Shown: positions 1-7,254 of the stretch, piece after piece
How positions within the stretch are numbered: position 1 is the first letter of the stretch
How the letters are laid out: each line of letters opens with the position of its first letter
NCBI GenBank assembly: GCA_017615635.1
Contig: JAFZZR010000171.1
Span: 1 to 37,311 of the forward strand
DNA length: 37,311 bases
Origin: Lentisphaeria bacterium
GTDB lineage: Bacteria; Verrucomicrobiota; Lentisphaeria; Victivallales; UBA1829
Direction: 5' to 3'
The notes under the pieces: generated by a model
Seen by the model: the letters and a program-made list of their open reading frames with translations, nothing else
Told to the model about the DNA's origin: nothing
Databases searched by the model: none
Position numbers and translations under genes: made by a program

Positions 1-534
1 CATGCCGTGGTCCTGGAGCTCCAGGTAGAAGTCCTCCCCGAACAGGGCGCGCAGCTCCAGGGCTTTGGCCTTGGCGGCGTCGTAGTCGTCGTCGATGATG
101 TGCCGGGGGATGTACCCGGCGATGCACCCGGACAGGCAGACGAGGCCCTCCGCGTGCTCGTGCAGCAGCTTCCAGTCAATGCGGGGCTTCAGATAAAAGC
201 CCTCGGTGAAGGCGTCGGAGACGAGGCGGCAGAGATTGCGGTAGCCCGTCTCGTTTTTGCACAGCAGGATCAGATGGGAATAGGCGTTATCGACGCCGTG
301 CTCCTTGTCGAAGCGGCTGCGCGGCGCGACATAGACCTCGCAGCCGATGATCGGCCGGATGCCGGCGGCCCGGCAGGCCTTGTAAAAGGCGACGGCGCCG
401 TACATCACGCCGTGGTCGGTGATGGCGAGCGCAGTCTGGCCCAGCTCTTTGGCGCGCTGAACCAGCCGCTCGATGCGGCAGGCGCCGTCGAGCAGCGAAT
501 ATTCCGTATGAACGTGAAGATGAACGAAAGACAT
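1..534 (-). CDS. dnaE: DNA polymerase III alpha subunit, N-terminal fragment (cut by window edge)
   Basis: This is the first 178 codons of the replicative polymerase; the rest lies beyond the window. The reverse-strand translation begins MSFVHLHVHTEYSLLDGACR, the PHP-domain opening of DnaE with its HxH metal-binding motif. ITDHGVMYGA, the next PHP metal motif, follows, then a conserved GCEVYV segment and the FYLEL region. The ATG is at 532-534. It follows a whiA-type 3' end (stop at 559-561) by 24 bases, and whiA followed by dnaE is an order I know from Clostridia. Codon use is more strongly GCC/CTG/CGC-biased than in genes to the right. With the chimeric ORF next door, I infer that this segment comes from a Firmicute and not from the organism carrying the rest of the window. 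Identity is secure; origin is inference. Confidence 0.93.
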   Translation of the reverse strand, partial: MSFVHLHVHTEYSLLDGACRIERLVQRAKELGQTALAITDHGVMYGAVAFYKACRAAGIRPIIGCEVYVAPRSRFDKEHGVDNAYSHLILLCKNETGYRNLCRLVSDAFTEGFYLKPRIDWKLLHEHAEGLVCLSGCIAGYIPRHIIDDDYDAAKAKALELRALFGEDFYLELQDHGM

Positions 535-558
535 GGGACTCCTCCGCCTCGCCGGGCC

Positions 559-711
559 TTATTTTAGGGCGGCGGCGAGCTGAACGATCTTTTTCAGCCG
601 GTGGCTGAGACAGCTTTTGGTGACGGGCGGCGTGCTGAGCAGCGCGAGGTCCGACAGGCTCGCCTCGGGATTGGCGATGCGCAGCAGCGCGGTGTCCCGG
701 AGCGTTTCCGG
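559..711 (-). pseudogene. whiA: WhiA C-terminal fragment (HTH tail), foreign to the neighbouring genes
   Basis: The last ~50 codons of the chimeric ORF match the C-terminal DNA-binding part of Whi[17 protein letters not shown] followed by [15 protein letters not shown] and a short tail ending in LK and TAA. WhiA is a Gram-positive transcription regulator, unexpected in an lpxD-bearing Gram-negative. The stop codon lies 24 bases before dnaE on the same strand, as in clostridial whiA-dnaE clusters. The join to clpB falls within about 694-711, where the codons for PETLRD could belong to either gene. Assignment rests on motif recognition only. Confidence 0.75.
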
Positions 712-1398
712 CACGTCTCCCCGGACGACCCGGACGGCCAGTCCTTCCACGATGGCCGTTTTGCCCACGCCGGGCTCTCCGATAAGGACCGGATTGTTCT
801 TGGTGCGGCGGGCCAGGATCTGGATCGTGCGCCGTATTTCGTCGTCACGTCCGATCACGGGATCCAGCTTGCCGTTCCGCGCGGCCTGGGTCAGGTCGCG
901 TCCGTACTTTTCCAGAGCCTCGAAGGATGCCTCCGGGTTTTCGTTCGTCACGCGCTGATTGCCGCGGACGGCCTTCAGTGCCGCGAGGATCTTCGCGTTG
1001 TCGATCCCGTGGCGGGCGAGCAGGGCGGAGACATCGGACCGAACCTGTTCCAGCGCAAGGAGCAGATGCTCCACGCTGATATAGTCGTCCTTCATCTCAT
1101 TCGCCTTGTCTTTCGCCGCGTTCAGCACGGTGCTGAAGTCCCTGCCGGGGAACGGGTCCGACACATTGCCGGAGACCTTCGGTTCCCGTTCCAGCAGAGC
1201 GTCCGTTTCATTCAGAATGATCCGGACGTCCGCCTGCATGCGCTTGAAGAGGGAGGGGACGAGTCCGCCTTCCTGTTCCAGCAGGGCTTTCAGCAGGTGT
1301 GCGGGCCGGATCTCCTGATTTCCCAGCTCGGAAGCGAACTGTTTTGCCTGAAGCATGGCTTCGCGGGTTTTTTCCGTGAGTTTCTGCAGGTCTGTCAT
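559..1398 (-). CDS. clpB: Chimeric ORF: ClpB disaggregase N-terminus joined to a WhiA C-terminal tail
   Basis: From the ATG at 1398 (AGGAG just upstream), the first ~230 residues are ClpB: the double Clp-N substrate-binding domain (start [15 protein letters not shown]), the linker [16 protein letters not shown], then NBD1 with [13 protein letters not shown] and the Walker A motif [15 protein letters not shown]. After GDVPETLRD the sequence leaves the ClpB family: the expected Walker B, middle domain and NBD2 (about 600 residues) are missing. It continues for ~45 residues as the helix-turn-helix end of WhiA ([28 protein letters not shown]). A functional ClpB cannot be encoded here. The true clpB probably continues elsewhere in the genome. 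The reading frame stays open across the join because both families share the PETLRD-like peptide. ClpB is an ATP-dependent chaperone that works with DnaK to dissolve aggregates. Confidence 0.85.
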   Translation of the reverse strand: MTDLQKLTEKTREAMLQAKQFASELGNQEIRPAHLLKALLEQEGGLVPSLFKRMQADVRIILNETDALLEREPKVSGNVSDPFPGRDFSTVLNAAKDKANEMKDDYISVEHLLLALEQVRSDVSALLARHGIDNAKILAALKAVRGNQRVTNENPEASFEALEKYGRDLTQAARNGKLDPVIGRDDEIRRTIQILARRTKNNPVLIGEPGVGKTAIVEGLAVRVVRGDVPETLRDTALLRIANPEASLSDLALLSTPPVTKSCLSHRLKKIVQLAAALK

Positions 1399-1451
1399 GA
1401 TATTGTCTCCTTCTGTTGATTTTGTTTTTTTTGACTTTCGAAGGAGCGGAT

Positions 1452-1468
1452 AGCAAGAATCAAGCCAA
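1452..1468 (-). promoter_or_regulatory. Sigma-54-like -24/-12 element upstream of clpB
   Basis: On the minus strand TTGGCTTGATTCTTGCT matches the sigma-54 consensus YTGGCACGRNNNTTGCW at 15 of 17 positions, with the GG and GC doublets 12 bases apart as required. It would give a leader of about 43 bases to the clpB ATG at 1398. No good TTGNNN-16-TATATT promoter of the kind found elsewhere here lies in this gap. No RpoN or activator gene is visible in the window, so this is a sequence match only. Confidence 0.4.
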
Positions 1469-1499
1469 CGTAAAAACGTGCGTGTTCCGAGGAGAAAGT

Positions 1500-1514
1500 G
1501 AGACATTTTGTCTC
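1500..1514. promoter_or_regulatory. Short palindrome (GAGACA-TTT-TGTCTC), possible operator
   Basis: Perfect six-base arms around a three-base spacer sit between the ptsI stop and the clpB promoter region, about 32 bases upstream of the sigma-54-like element. It does not match the CIRCE heat-shock operator. It may be an operator or simply a short hairpin after ptsI. Confidence 0.3.
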
Positions 1515-1538
1515 TTAAATGCACGATGCAATATGGTC

Positions 1539-1561
1539 ACGGCACCGCTTGTCCGTGCCGT
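1539..1561 (-). terminator. Stem-loop directly after ptsI
   Basis: ACGGCAC and GTGCCGT form a seven-base-pair perfect stem with a nine-base loop immediately after the ptsI stop codon. No U-run follows on the minus strand, so it is a weak or factor-dependent terminator, or an mRNA-protecting hairpin. Confidence 0.4.
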
Positions 1562-1562
1562 C

Positions 1563-3383
1563 TCACAGCAGAGATGCAAGTTCCGGAAGGGCTTTCTTGG
1601 CGTATTCGCTCGTCAGTGCAAGCGATTCGGAGGCCGTGCGGCAGGAGAGCGCCTTCTCCGCCAGTTCCTCGGCGCCGTGCATGGTTATGCGGCGGATAAG
1701 TCTGCGGACGGGTCCGACGGATGCGGGCGACATGCTCAATTCGGAGACGCCCAGTCCCACCAGCAGCGGCGTGAGAAGCGGATCCGCGGCGATCTCGCCG
1801 CAAATGCATACGGGGATGTCGTTTTTTCTGGCGGCCCGGACCGTGTCGCGGATCAGGGTCAGAACGGCGGGGTGCGTGGGATTGTAGAGATACGCCACCT
1901 TTTCATTGGACCGGTCAACAGCCAGGGAATACTGGATCAAGTCATTGGATCCTATGGAAAAGAAGTCGACGCGGGAGGCCAGTTCCTCGGCGATGACCGC
2001 GGCAGACGGGATCTCGATCATGACGCCTACTTCCATGGCTCCGTTGAACGGCTGCTGGGCGGACATGAGTTTCTTTTTCTCTTCATCAAGCATATCCAGA
2101 AGATCGTCTATCTCATCCACCGAGGACACCATGGGGAAAAGAAGCCGGATGTTGCCCGCCGTGCCCGCGCGCAGAACGGCACGCATCTGGGTCCGCATGA
2201 GTTCGGGTTTGTCCCGGCAGAGACGTATGGCACGCATTCCGAGAAACGGATTCGGTTCCCGGTAGGCGGAAATGGTGCTTTCCAGCTTGTCTCCGCCGAT
2301 GTCGAGCGTCCGGATGACGACAGGGCGCCCGTGCATATCGGCGGCGGCTTTCCGGAAGACCTGATACTGTGTTTCCTCATCGGGCAGGGTGGCCGCATTC
2401 AGATAGAGGTATTCTGTCCGGAAAAGGCCGATCCCTTCGGCGCCGCACCTCTGCACCTCGGCGACGCCGCTGATATCTTCCACGTTGGCGGAGAGCTGGA
2501 TGCAGTATCCGTCCAGTGTTTCGGCACGCATCCGGCTTTCCTGAAGCAGTTCCGCATAAAGCTGTTCCCGCCGTTCCATCTTGCGCCGGTAGAGATCCAG
2601 AGTCTCTTCGTCCGGATGCACGATCACCAGACCAAGATAGCCGTCGATGATCAGGGGATCGCCCGTGTGGAGCCGTTCGCAGAAATGCTGCATGCCCACC
2701 ACGGCAGGGATCTGCAGCGAGCGGGCCAGGATCGCCGTGTGGGAGGTCCGGCTGCCCGTTTCGATGGCAAAGCCCAGGGTGTTGTCCCGGTCGAGCATGG
2801 CCGTATCGGAGGGCGTCAGGTCGCGGGCCGCAATGATGGACTGCCCCGGCAGTTTCTCCGCTGTCCGGTGTTCCAGTCCGTGAAGATTCTTCGTGATGCG
2901 GGTAGCCACGTCCTTCACATCCCCGGCCCGTTCCTGAAGATACCGGTCGCTGACGCTGGAGATGGCCGCGATATATTTCTGAATGACTTTGCGGAAGGCG
3001 GAGGCGGCGGAAAGCTGTTTTTTTCGGATGGCGTTTTCCACTTCGCCGCTCAGCATCCGGTCGTCGACGATAAGCAGATGCGCATCGAAAATGCCCGCTT
3101 CCCGTTCCTCCAGAGAATTCTGGAGCTGCTTTTGCATCTCCTTGATCTCCAAACGGGTCTGCTTCAGCGCGGCATGAAAGAGTTCCACTTCGCGGTCCGC
3201 CTGATCCTCGCTGATCGTCTCTTCCTGATCCGCTTCACGTTCCGGCGGAATGGCCGCGCCGTTATCCATAAGCAGAACGGTGCCGATGGCGATGCCGGGG
3301 GAAGCCGGGATCCCGTGATAGAGCACTTCCTTCTGTGCGGGGGAGGGGGAAGGTGCGGAGCCGGAGGTCGTCTCGTCACTCAT
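1563..3383 (-). CDS. ptsI: Phosphoenolpyruvate-protein phosphotransferase (enzyme I of the PTS)
   Basis: Enzyme I takes phosphate from PEP in the cytoplasm and passes it to HPr. The 606-residue protein has the N-terminal HPr-binding/phosphohistidine domain, with active-site His215 in GSRTSHTAILARS, and the PEP-binding TIM barrel: GIGLFRTEYLY, the DIGGDK metal-binding motif, FFSIGSNDLIQY, and the catalytic Cys in VCICGE. It is slightly longer than the usual 570-590 residues because of a low-complexity Ser/Pro N-terminus. The ATG overlaps the end of ptsH by eight bases (ATGAGTGA), implying translational coupling. No sugar-specific EII gene is present, so whether the pair serves transport or only regulation cannot be told from this window. 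Confidence 0.95.
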   Translation of the reverse strand: MSDETTSGSAPSPSPAQKEVLYHGIPASPGIAIGTVLLMDNGAAIPPEREADQEETISEDQADREVELFHAALKQTRLEIKEMQKQLQNSLEEREAGIFDAHLLIVDDRMLSGEVENAIRKKQLSAASAFRKVIQKYIAAISSVSDRYLQERAGDVKDVATRITKNLHGLEHRTAEKLPGQSIIAARDLTPSDTAMLDRDNTLGFAIETGSRTSHTAILARSLQIPAVVGMQHFCERLHTGDPLIIDGYLGLVIVHPDEETLDLYRRKMERREQLYAELLQESRMRAETLDGYCIQLSANVEDISGVAEVQRCGAEGIGLFRTEYLYLNAATLPDEETQYQVFRKAAADMHGRPVVIRTLDIGGDKLESTISAYREPNPFLGMRAIRLCRDKPELMRTQMRAVLRAGTAGNIRLLFPMVSSVDEIDDLLDMLDEEKKKLMSAQQPFNGAMEVGVMIEIPSAAVIAEELASRVDFFSIGSNDLIQYSLAVDRSNEKVAYLYNPTHPAVLTLIRDTVRAARKNDIPVCICGEIAADPLLTPLLVGLGVSELSMSPASVGPVRRLIRRITMHGAEELAEKALSCRTASESLALTSEYAKKALPELASLL

Positions 3384-3678
3384 CGTCGAAGCCTCGAAGC
3401 ACGAGGTTCCGGAGAGAGTCCATGGCCCGGGAGGCGTCCTGGCCGTCCACGGTGATCCGGATCCGGGTCCCGACGGGCGCGGCGAGCATGAGCATGGAAA
3501 GGACGCTCTTGCCGTCAGCGGTCATATTGTTGGAGAGGTTGCAGACCTGGACATCCGACTGGAATTCCATGGCCGTCTGAACGAACACGGAGGCAGGGCG
3601 GGCATGAAGCCCGTAAGGATTATTCAGGACGAACTCCTCCGAGAAGTGTCCCGAGCTGTTTTCCGCCGCGCTGTTCAT
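3376..3678 (-). CDS. ptsH: Phosphocarrier protein HPr
   Basis: This 100-residue protein receives phosphate from enzyme I and hands it to EIIA proteins. The active-site motif NPYGLHARPAS holds the phosphorylated His25. GKSVLSMLMLAA holds Ser58, the site used by HPr kinase in other bacteria. I chose the ATG at 3678, not the longer open frame from 3771, because the longer version overlaps the promoter at 3731-3758 and HPr proteins are normally about 85-100 residues. The ten-residue N-terminal extension (MNSAAENSSG) is not part of the HPr fold. The gene overlaps ptsI and forms a two-gene operon with it. Confidence 0.93.
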   Translation of the reverse strand: MNSAAENSSGHFSEEFVLNNPYGLHARPASVFVQTAMEFQSDVQVCNLSNNMTADGKSVLSMLMLAAPVGTRIRITVDGQDASRAMDSLRNLVLRGFDDE

Positions 3679-3730
3679 AGTTTTCCGTAACTCCGAATCC
3701 CGGTTTTTGACTTCCGAAACGACAGCTTTT

Positions 3731-3758
3731 AATATAGACCCGTCCTGCAAAAAATCAA
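3731..3758 (-). promoter_or_regulatory. Sigma-70-type promoter of ptsH-ptsI
   Basis: The minus strand shows TTGATT (3753-3758), 16 bases, TATATT (3731-3736). Transcription would begin near 3724, leaving a leader of about 45 bases to the ptsH ATG. Confidence 0.7.
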
Positions 3759-3834
3759 TGATAAAATACATTTTCGTTTCAAAAAAAACAGGGACTCCGG
3801 TAATAAAAAACCAAAAAATTTTCCTGAAATGGAC

Positions 3835-3863
3835 TTGACAAACGGCACATCACCCTGTATCTG
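3835..3863 (+). promoter_or_regulatory. Sigma-70-type promoter of the MATE gene
   Basis: TTGACA (3835-3840), a 17-base spacer and TATCTG (3858-3863) lie upstream of the MATE reading frame. The -35 is perfect, the -10 weak. The element is divergent from the ptsH promoter in a shared AT-rich gap. Confidence 0.55.
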
Positions 3864-3944
3864 TCATGGCATGTCATAACGGGAGTGATCTGACATGCCG
3901 CGTTTTCCGTTCCATAATCCTGCACGGCACGTCGGGAAGGATGG

Positions 3945-5378
3945 TTGATCGAAATGGCACAGGATCGTTTTCAGCTGGACCTCTGCAGCGGGCCGGTTTT
4001 CAGGCGTGTCATACAGTTTGCCATTCCGCTGATTCTGACGAATGTGCTGCAGATCCTCTTTCATACCACGGACTTGGTGGTGGTCGGGCAGTTTTCGACG
4101 CATGAATCGCTGGCCGCCATCGGATGCACGGGAAGTCTGTTCAATCTCTTCATGAACATGGTCATCGGGATATCGATCGGTGCGAATGTCCTCTCCGCCA
4201 GATATTTCGGAGCGAAAGGCCCGGAGAATATCCGGAAGACGCTTCATACCTCCGTCGCGTTCGCCGCGCTGGGCGGGATCGGCCTCTCGATCGTGACTTT
4301 TTTTGCTGCGGAACCTCTTCTGAAGCTGATGGATACGCCTCCGGAAATCCTGCCGAGGTCCTGCCTTTATCTGCGGATCACGTTCCTGGCTTTGCCCTTC
4401 CTGATGCTGTACAATTTCGGATGCTCGATCTTCCGCGCGGCCGGCGATACGAAACGACCGTTCCTCTTTTTGGCGGCGGGCGGCACGGTCAATGTCCTGC
4501 TGAACCTGTTTTTCGTGATCGTCTGCGGACTTGACGTTATGGGCGTGGCCATCGCCACCGCAGTCTCCCACGTGATCTCGGCCGGTCTGATCCTCTGGAC
4601 CATGATCCGGACGAAAAGTGATCTGCATCTGGATATCCGGCATTTGCGGATCGACACCCGGTGTCTTCTGAGCATGCTCCGGATCGGCGTGCCTGCCGGT
4701 GTCCAGGGCTGCTGCTTTGCCCTTTCCAACATGGTGATCCAGTCCTCCATCAACTCCTTCGGTTCCTATGCCATGGCGGGAATGACCGCAGGCGGCGGCG
4801 TGGAAGCGCTGCTCTATTCGTCGCAGGTGGCATTTCATTTCACGGCCATCTCGTTTGTGGCGCAGAACATGGGCGGAAAACACTTCAAACGGGTCCGGAC
4901 GAGCATGATCAGCTGCTATGTATACGAGGCGGCATTCAGTCTGATCCTGGCTTACATTTTCTACTTCTTCGGAGAACCTCTTCTCCGGCTTTACGATCCG
5001 GACCCCCATGTCATCGAATGGGGGCTCCTTCGCATGAAAATCATGTTCACCACCTATTTTCTCCTGGGCCTCATGGATGCCGCCACCGGATGTCTCCGCG
5101 GGCTCGGGGCTTCTCTGATGGCCGCCGCATTCACCCTCAGCGGCGCATGTGCACTCCGCCTTGTCTGGGTGTGGTTCATCCTGCCTCACTACCGGTCCAT
5201 GGAGTGCCTGCTGATCTCCTATCCCGTCTCCTGGGGACTGGTGGCGCTGATGGCCACAACGGCCGTGATCCTCATCTACCGCAAGATGGTCCGGGAGCAG
5301 TGCGCCCGGTTCGTGGAATGGAGCACGCACGGCCCCGGTGTTCCGAAAGGATTCCGTTTCCCCGGCGGCCCCCGGTAA
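3945..5378 (+). CDS. MATE family multidrug/toxin efflux transporter
   Basis: This is a 12-helix inner-membrane antiporter that exports cationic or other small molecules using Na+ or H+ gradients; the substrate is unknown. The 477-residue protein consists of two six-helix halves: the first begins FAIPLILTNVLQILFHTTDLVVVG, split here as FAIPLILTNV and TTDLVVVGQFS, and the second begins RIGVPAGVQGCCFALSNM. CLRGLGASLMAA near helix 10 also fits. The start is uncertain: TTG at 3945 lies too close to the GGAAGG site, while ATG at 3954 (MAQDRF) is 13 bases away; either is possible. The final ~30 residues (STHGPGVPKGF...) are a non-membrane tail. The gene is divergent from ptsH and probably co-transcribed with the next gene, 34 bases away. 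Confidence 0.9.
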   Translation: MIEMAQDRFQLDLCSGPVFRRVIQFAIPLILTNVLQILFHTTDLVVVGQFSTHESLAAIGCTGSLFNLFMNMVIGISIGANVLSARYFGAKGPENIRKTLHTSVAFAALGGIGLSIVTFFAAEPLLKLMDTPPEILPRSCLYLRITFLALPFLMLYNFGCSIFRAAGDTKRPFLFLAAGGTVNVLLNLFFVIVCGLDVMGVAIATAVSHVISAGLILWTMIRTKSDLHLDIRHLRIDTRCLLSMLRIGVPAGVQGCCFALSNMVIQSSINSFGSYAMAGMTAGGGVEALLYSSQVAFHFTAISFVAQNMGGKHFKRVRTSMISCYVYEAAFSLILAYIFYFFGEPLLRLYDPDPHVIEWGLLRMKIMFTTYFLLGLMDAATGCLRGLGASLMAAAFTLSGACALRLVWVWFILPHYRSMECLLISYPVSWGLVALMATTAVILIYRKMVREQCARFVEWSTHGPGVPKGFRFPGGPR

Positions 5379-5412
5379 AAGTATTTCTGCAGAAAAACGG
5401 AGAGTTTTCAAG

Positions 5413-6579
5413 ATGAAGATGTTCCTGTTGCTTCCTCTGGTTTTTCTCTGCCTGTTCTGCCGGGCGGATGGAGAGGAGGCCCGGCCGCTTTCCCGATTCC
5501 TGTCCGAAGAGCCGCTGAAAAGTGCATTGGAGAAAGCCAAAGCGACGTGGAATGCCGATGCTCCTGACTATTCTGAAGACGGGTTTCAGGATCTTATCGG
5601 AATCCTGAAAGATATGCCGGTCACCGATTTTGTGAATCTGCTGGCGGCCGAAGCACCTTCTAAAGACAAGAAAGCTCTGATTCTGGCGATGGAGGAAGCT
5701 CTCCCCCCGGAAAAATACCTGGACTTGATTTCCATTCTGCTGGAAAGAACAGAAATCGATGACGGCTCTCTCGAGCGGATACTGTTTCCCTGGTACTCCA
5801 ACAGGGGTATCCTCTCGCTGAACTATCAAAATTCCCGGGTCAGAAAACTTTTTCCCGCTATGAAAAAACGGTTTTCAACGGATCCCGTGACGGAAGAACT
5901 GATTTGCAAAATTGAAAACGGCATGGGTTTTGCGGAAGTACTGGATAAAAAATCGGGAGCATACTTTGATTCTTTCCGGTCGTTCCCCATGCTGGACCGG
6001 GATCGGAAATGGGAGGATGTACGGATCATCACCCTCGTCGTGCTCAAGTACGGAATTGATGGTTTTATAAACAGTGCGGAAACGGCGATCCGGGAGGGAA
6101 AAGATGTCGGTCCGGAGGCGGATATCGTGCAGTTCCGGGAATATGTGCGGCTGTACCGGAAAGTGATGAATGAATATGCCCCTGTGAACCGTACGGAGGC
6201 ACTGACCGGTTCCGGTGTTTTCTTTGACGAGGATTCGCACGCTGTGGATCCGCAGGATCCCCGGTTTCAGGACGCGTACAGAGCTCTGAAATCGGGACGT
6301 ACTCTTCTGTTCAGCCAGATTCTGGAGACGGAGGACGACGAGATCCGTCGGATGTCGATCGATGCATTGTATCTTACGATCCTGTCGGAGGAGGATATGC
6401 GTACTTTCCTGTCGCTGCTCACATGCGGCAGAAAGGAGGTCCGCGAATATGTCCGCAGCAAGGTCCGTCTTCCAGGCGAAATCTCTTTGGGAACGGCATT
6501 GACCGTGGGACAAATCAAGGGAGCCCTTGAGCAGCTTCAAAAAGAACGTGAAAGAAACGATTTTCGCATACAACTTTGA
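5413..6579 (+). CDS. Secreted or periplasmic protein of unknown function
   Basis: I do not recognise this 388-residue protein. The chosen ATG at 5413 (GGAG about ten bases upstream) gives a clear signal peptide: MKMF, then a hydrophobic stretch LLLPLVFLCLFC, then RADGEE. The Cys ending that stretch is not in a canonical lipobox (CLFC), so lipid attachment is doubtful. The mature part is rich in charged alpha-helical segments. Near residues 295-350 there are short helical pairs (EDDEIRRMSIDALYLTILSE, GRKEVREYVRSKV) that resemble HEAT-type repeats. No catalytic motif is visible. GC content is lower than in flanking genes. It follows the MATE gene by 34 bases and is likely in the same transcript; a role with the exporter is only a guess. 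Confidence 0.7.
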   Translation: MKMFLLLPLVFLCLFCRADGEEARPLSRFLSEEPLKSALEKAKATWNADAPDYSEDGFQDLIGILKDMPVTDFVNLLAAEAPSKDKKALILAMEEALPPEKYLDLISILLERTEIDDGSLERILFPWYSNRGILSLNYQNSRVRKLFPAMKKRFSTDPVTEELICKIENGMGFAEVLDKKSGAYFDSFRSFPMLDRDRKWEDVRIITLVVLKYGIDGFINSAETAIREGKDVGPEADIVQFREYVRLYRKVMNEYAPVNRTEALTGSGVFFDEDSHAVDPQDPRFQDAYRALKSGRTLLFSQILETEDDEIRRMSIDALYLTILSEEDMRTFLSLLTCGRKEVREYVRSKVRLPGEISLGTALTVGQIKGALEQLQKERERNDFRIQL

Positions 6580-6590
6580 ATTTTTTATAA

Positions 6591-6626
6591 AAATGCGGGC
6601 TTTTATACTGACGCATTTCCGTTTTT
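6591..6626 (+). terminator. Possible weak terminator after the secreted-protein gene
   Basis: AAATGCG (6591-6597) and CGCATTT (6612-6618) pair perfectly across a 14-base loop and are followed by CCG and five Ts. The stem is short and AT-rich, so termination is uncertain. Confidence 0.35.
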
Positions 6627-6631
6627 CAGGC

Positions 6632-6659
6632 TTGAAAGCGAAGGTTTCTGCGCTATATT
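6632..6659 (+). promoter_or_regulatory. Promoter of the lrp-aminotransferase-lepA run
   Basis: TTGAAA (6632-6637), a 16-base spacer, TATATT (6654-6659). Expected start near 6666, which leaves a structured leader of about 100 bases before the Lrp-type gene. Confidence 0.7.
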
Positions 6660-6665
6660 ATGGGT

Positions 6666-6733
6666 TGAACAGGCGCGTGAGGGAAGACATCCTGTTTCGA
6701 AGAGTCCCCGCCGAATGACATCGGTCACGCGCC
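6666..6733 (+). promoter_or_regulatory. Structured mRNA leader, candidate cis-regulatory RNA
   Basis: The leader contains a perfect nine-base-pair closing stem, GGCGCGTGA (6672-6680) with TCACGCGCC (6725-6733). It also contains a competing stem, AACAGG (6668-6673) with CCTGTT (6691-6696), that shares GG with the first, so the two are mutually exclusive. The interior can form a further GGGA/TCCC pairing. I do not match it to a known riboswitch class. It could be a ligand-sensing RNA, a protein-binding leader, or chance structure in GC-rich sequence. Confidence 0.4.
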
Positions 6734-6768
6734 GCGGAATATGGTGATTTGCCCGGAGAGAAAAGAAC

Positions 6769-7254
6769 ATGGACAGAAAGAAACTGCTGCGTCTGCTGCT
6801 TGAAAACGGCCGCATGTCCGCCCGTGACATAGCGGAGAAACTGGGAGTGAAAGAGTCCGAAGCGGCTGCGGAGATCCAGGCTATGGAGGAGGAGAAGACG
6901 ATCATCGGATATCATGCGGTGTTCGATGAATCACTGCTCCCGGAACATGCGGTAAAGGCGATCATCGAGGTGAAGGTGCGTCCGGAGCGGGACGGCGGAT
7001 TCGACAAGATCGCGCAGCGTCTGAGCAAATTTTCACAGGTCTCCAATCTGTATCTGATGTCCGGCGGATTCGATCTGCTGGTGGAGGTACAGGGGAAGAA
7101 TCTGAACGAGGTGGCATCCTTCGTGGCACGGAAGCTCGCGACGCAGGACGGCGTCCTCTCCACGGCGACGCACTTTCTCCTGAAGAAGTACAAAGAGGCG
7201 GGAAAACTGATGAGAGAGGAGGAGCGCAGTGAAAGGCTCAACATCTCCATCTAA
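6769..7254 (+). CDS. Lrp/AsnC family transcriptional regulator
   Basis: A 161-residue protein with the Lrp/AsnC layout: an N-terminal helix-turn-helix (LLRLLLENGRMSARDIAEKL, then GVKESEAAAEI) and a C-terminal RAM ligand-binding domain (AVKAIIEVKVRPE, SNLYLMSGGFDLLVEVQG). Such regulators sense amino acids and often control an adjacent metabolic gene. The ATG follows a GGAGAG site. Its last 26 bases overlap the GTG start of the aminotransferase, strongly suggesting that the pair is translated together and that an amino acid or keto-acid of that enzyme may be the effector. The target site is unknown. Confidence 0.9.
   Translation: MDRKKLLRLLLENGRMSARDIAEKLGVKESEAAAEIQAMEEEKTIIGYHAVFDESLLPEHAVKAIIEVKVRPERDGGFDKIAQRLSKFSQVSNLYLMSGGFDLLVEVQGKNLNEVASFVARKLATQDGVLSTATHFLLKKYKEAGKLMREEERSERLNISI

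Noticed and set aside
559..1398. A natural ClpB-WhiA fusion protein
   Set aside because: ClpB is cut within the first ATPase domain and the added tail is only WhiA's HTH end, followed at normal spacing by dnaE; this is better explained by joined fragments.
1500..1514. CIRCE/HrcA heat-shock operator before clpB
   Set aside because: CIRCE is TTAGCACTC-N9-GAGTGCTAA; the palindrome here has a different sequence and a three-base spacer.
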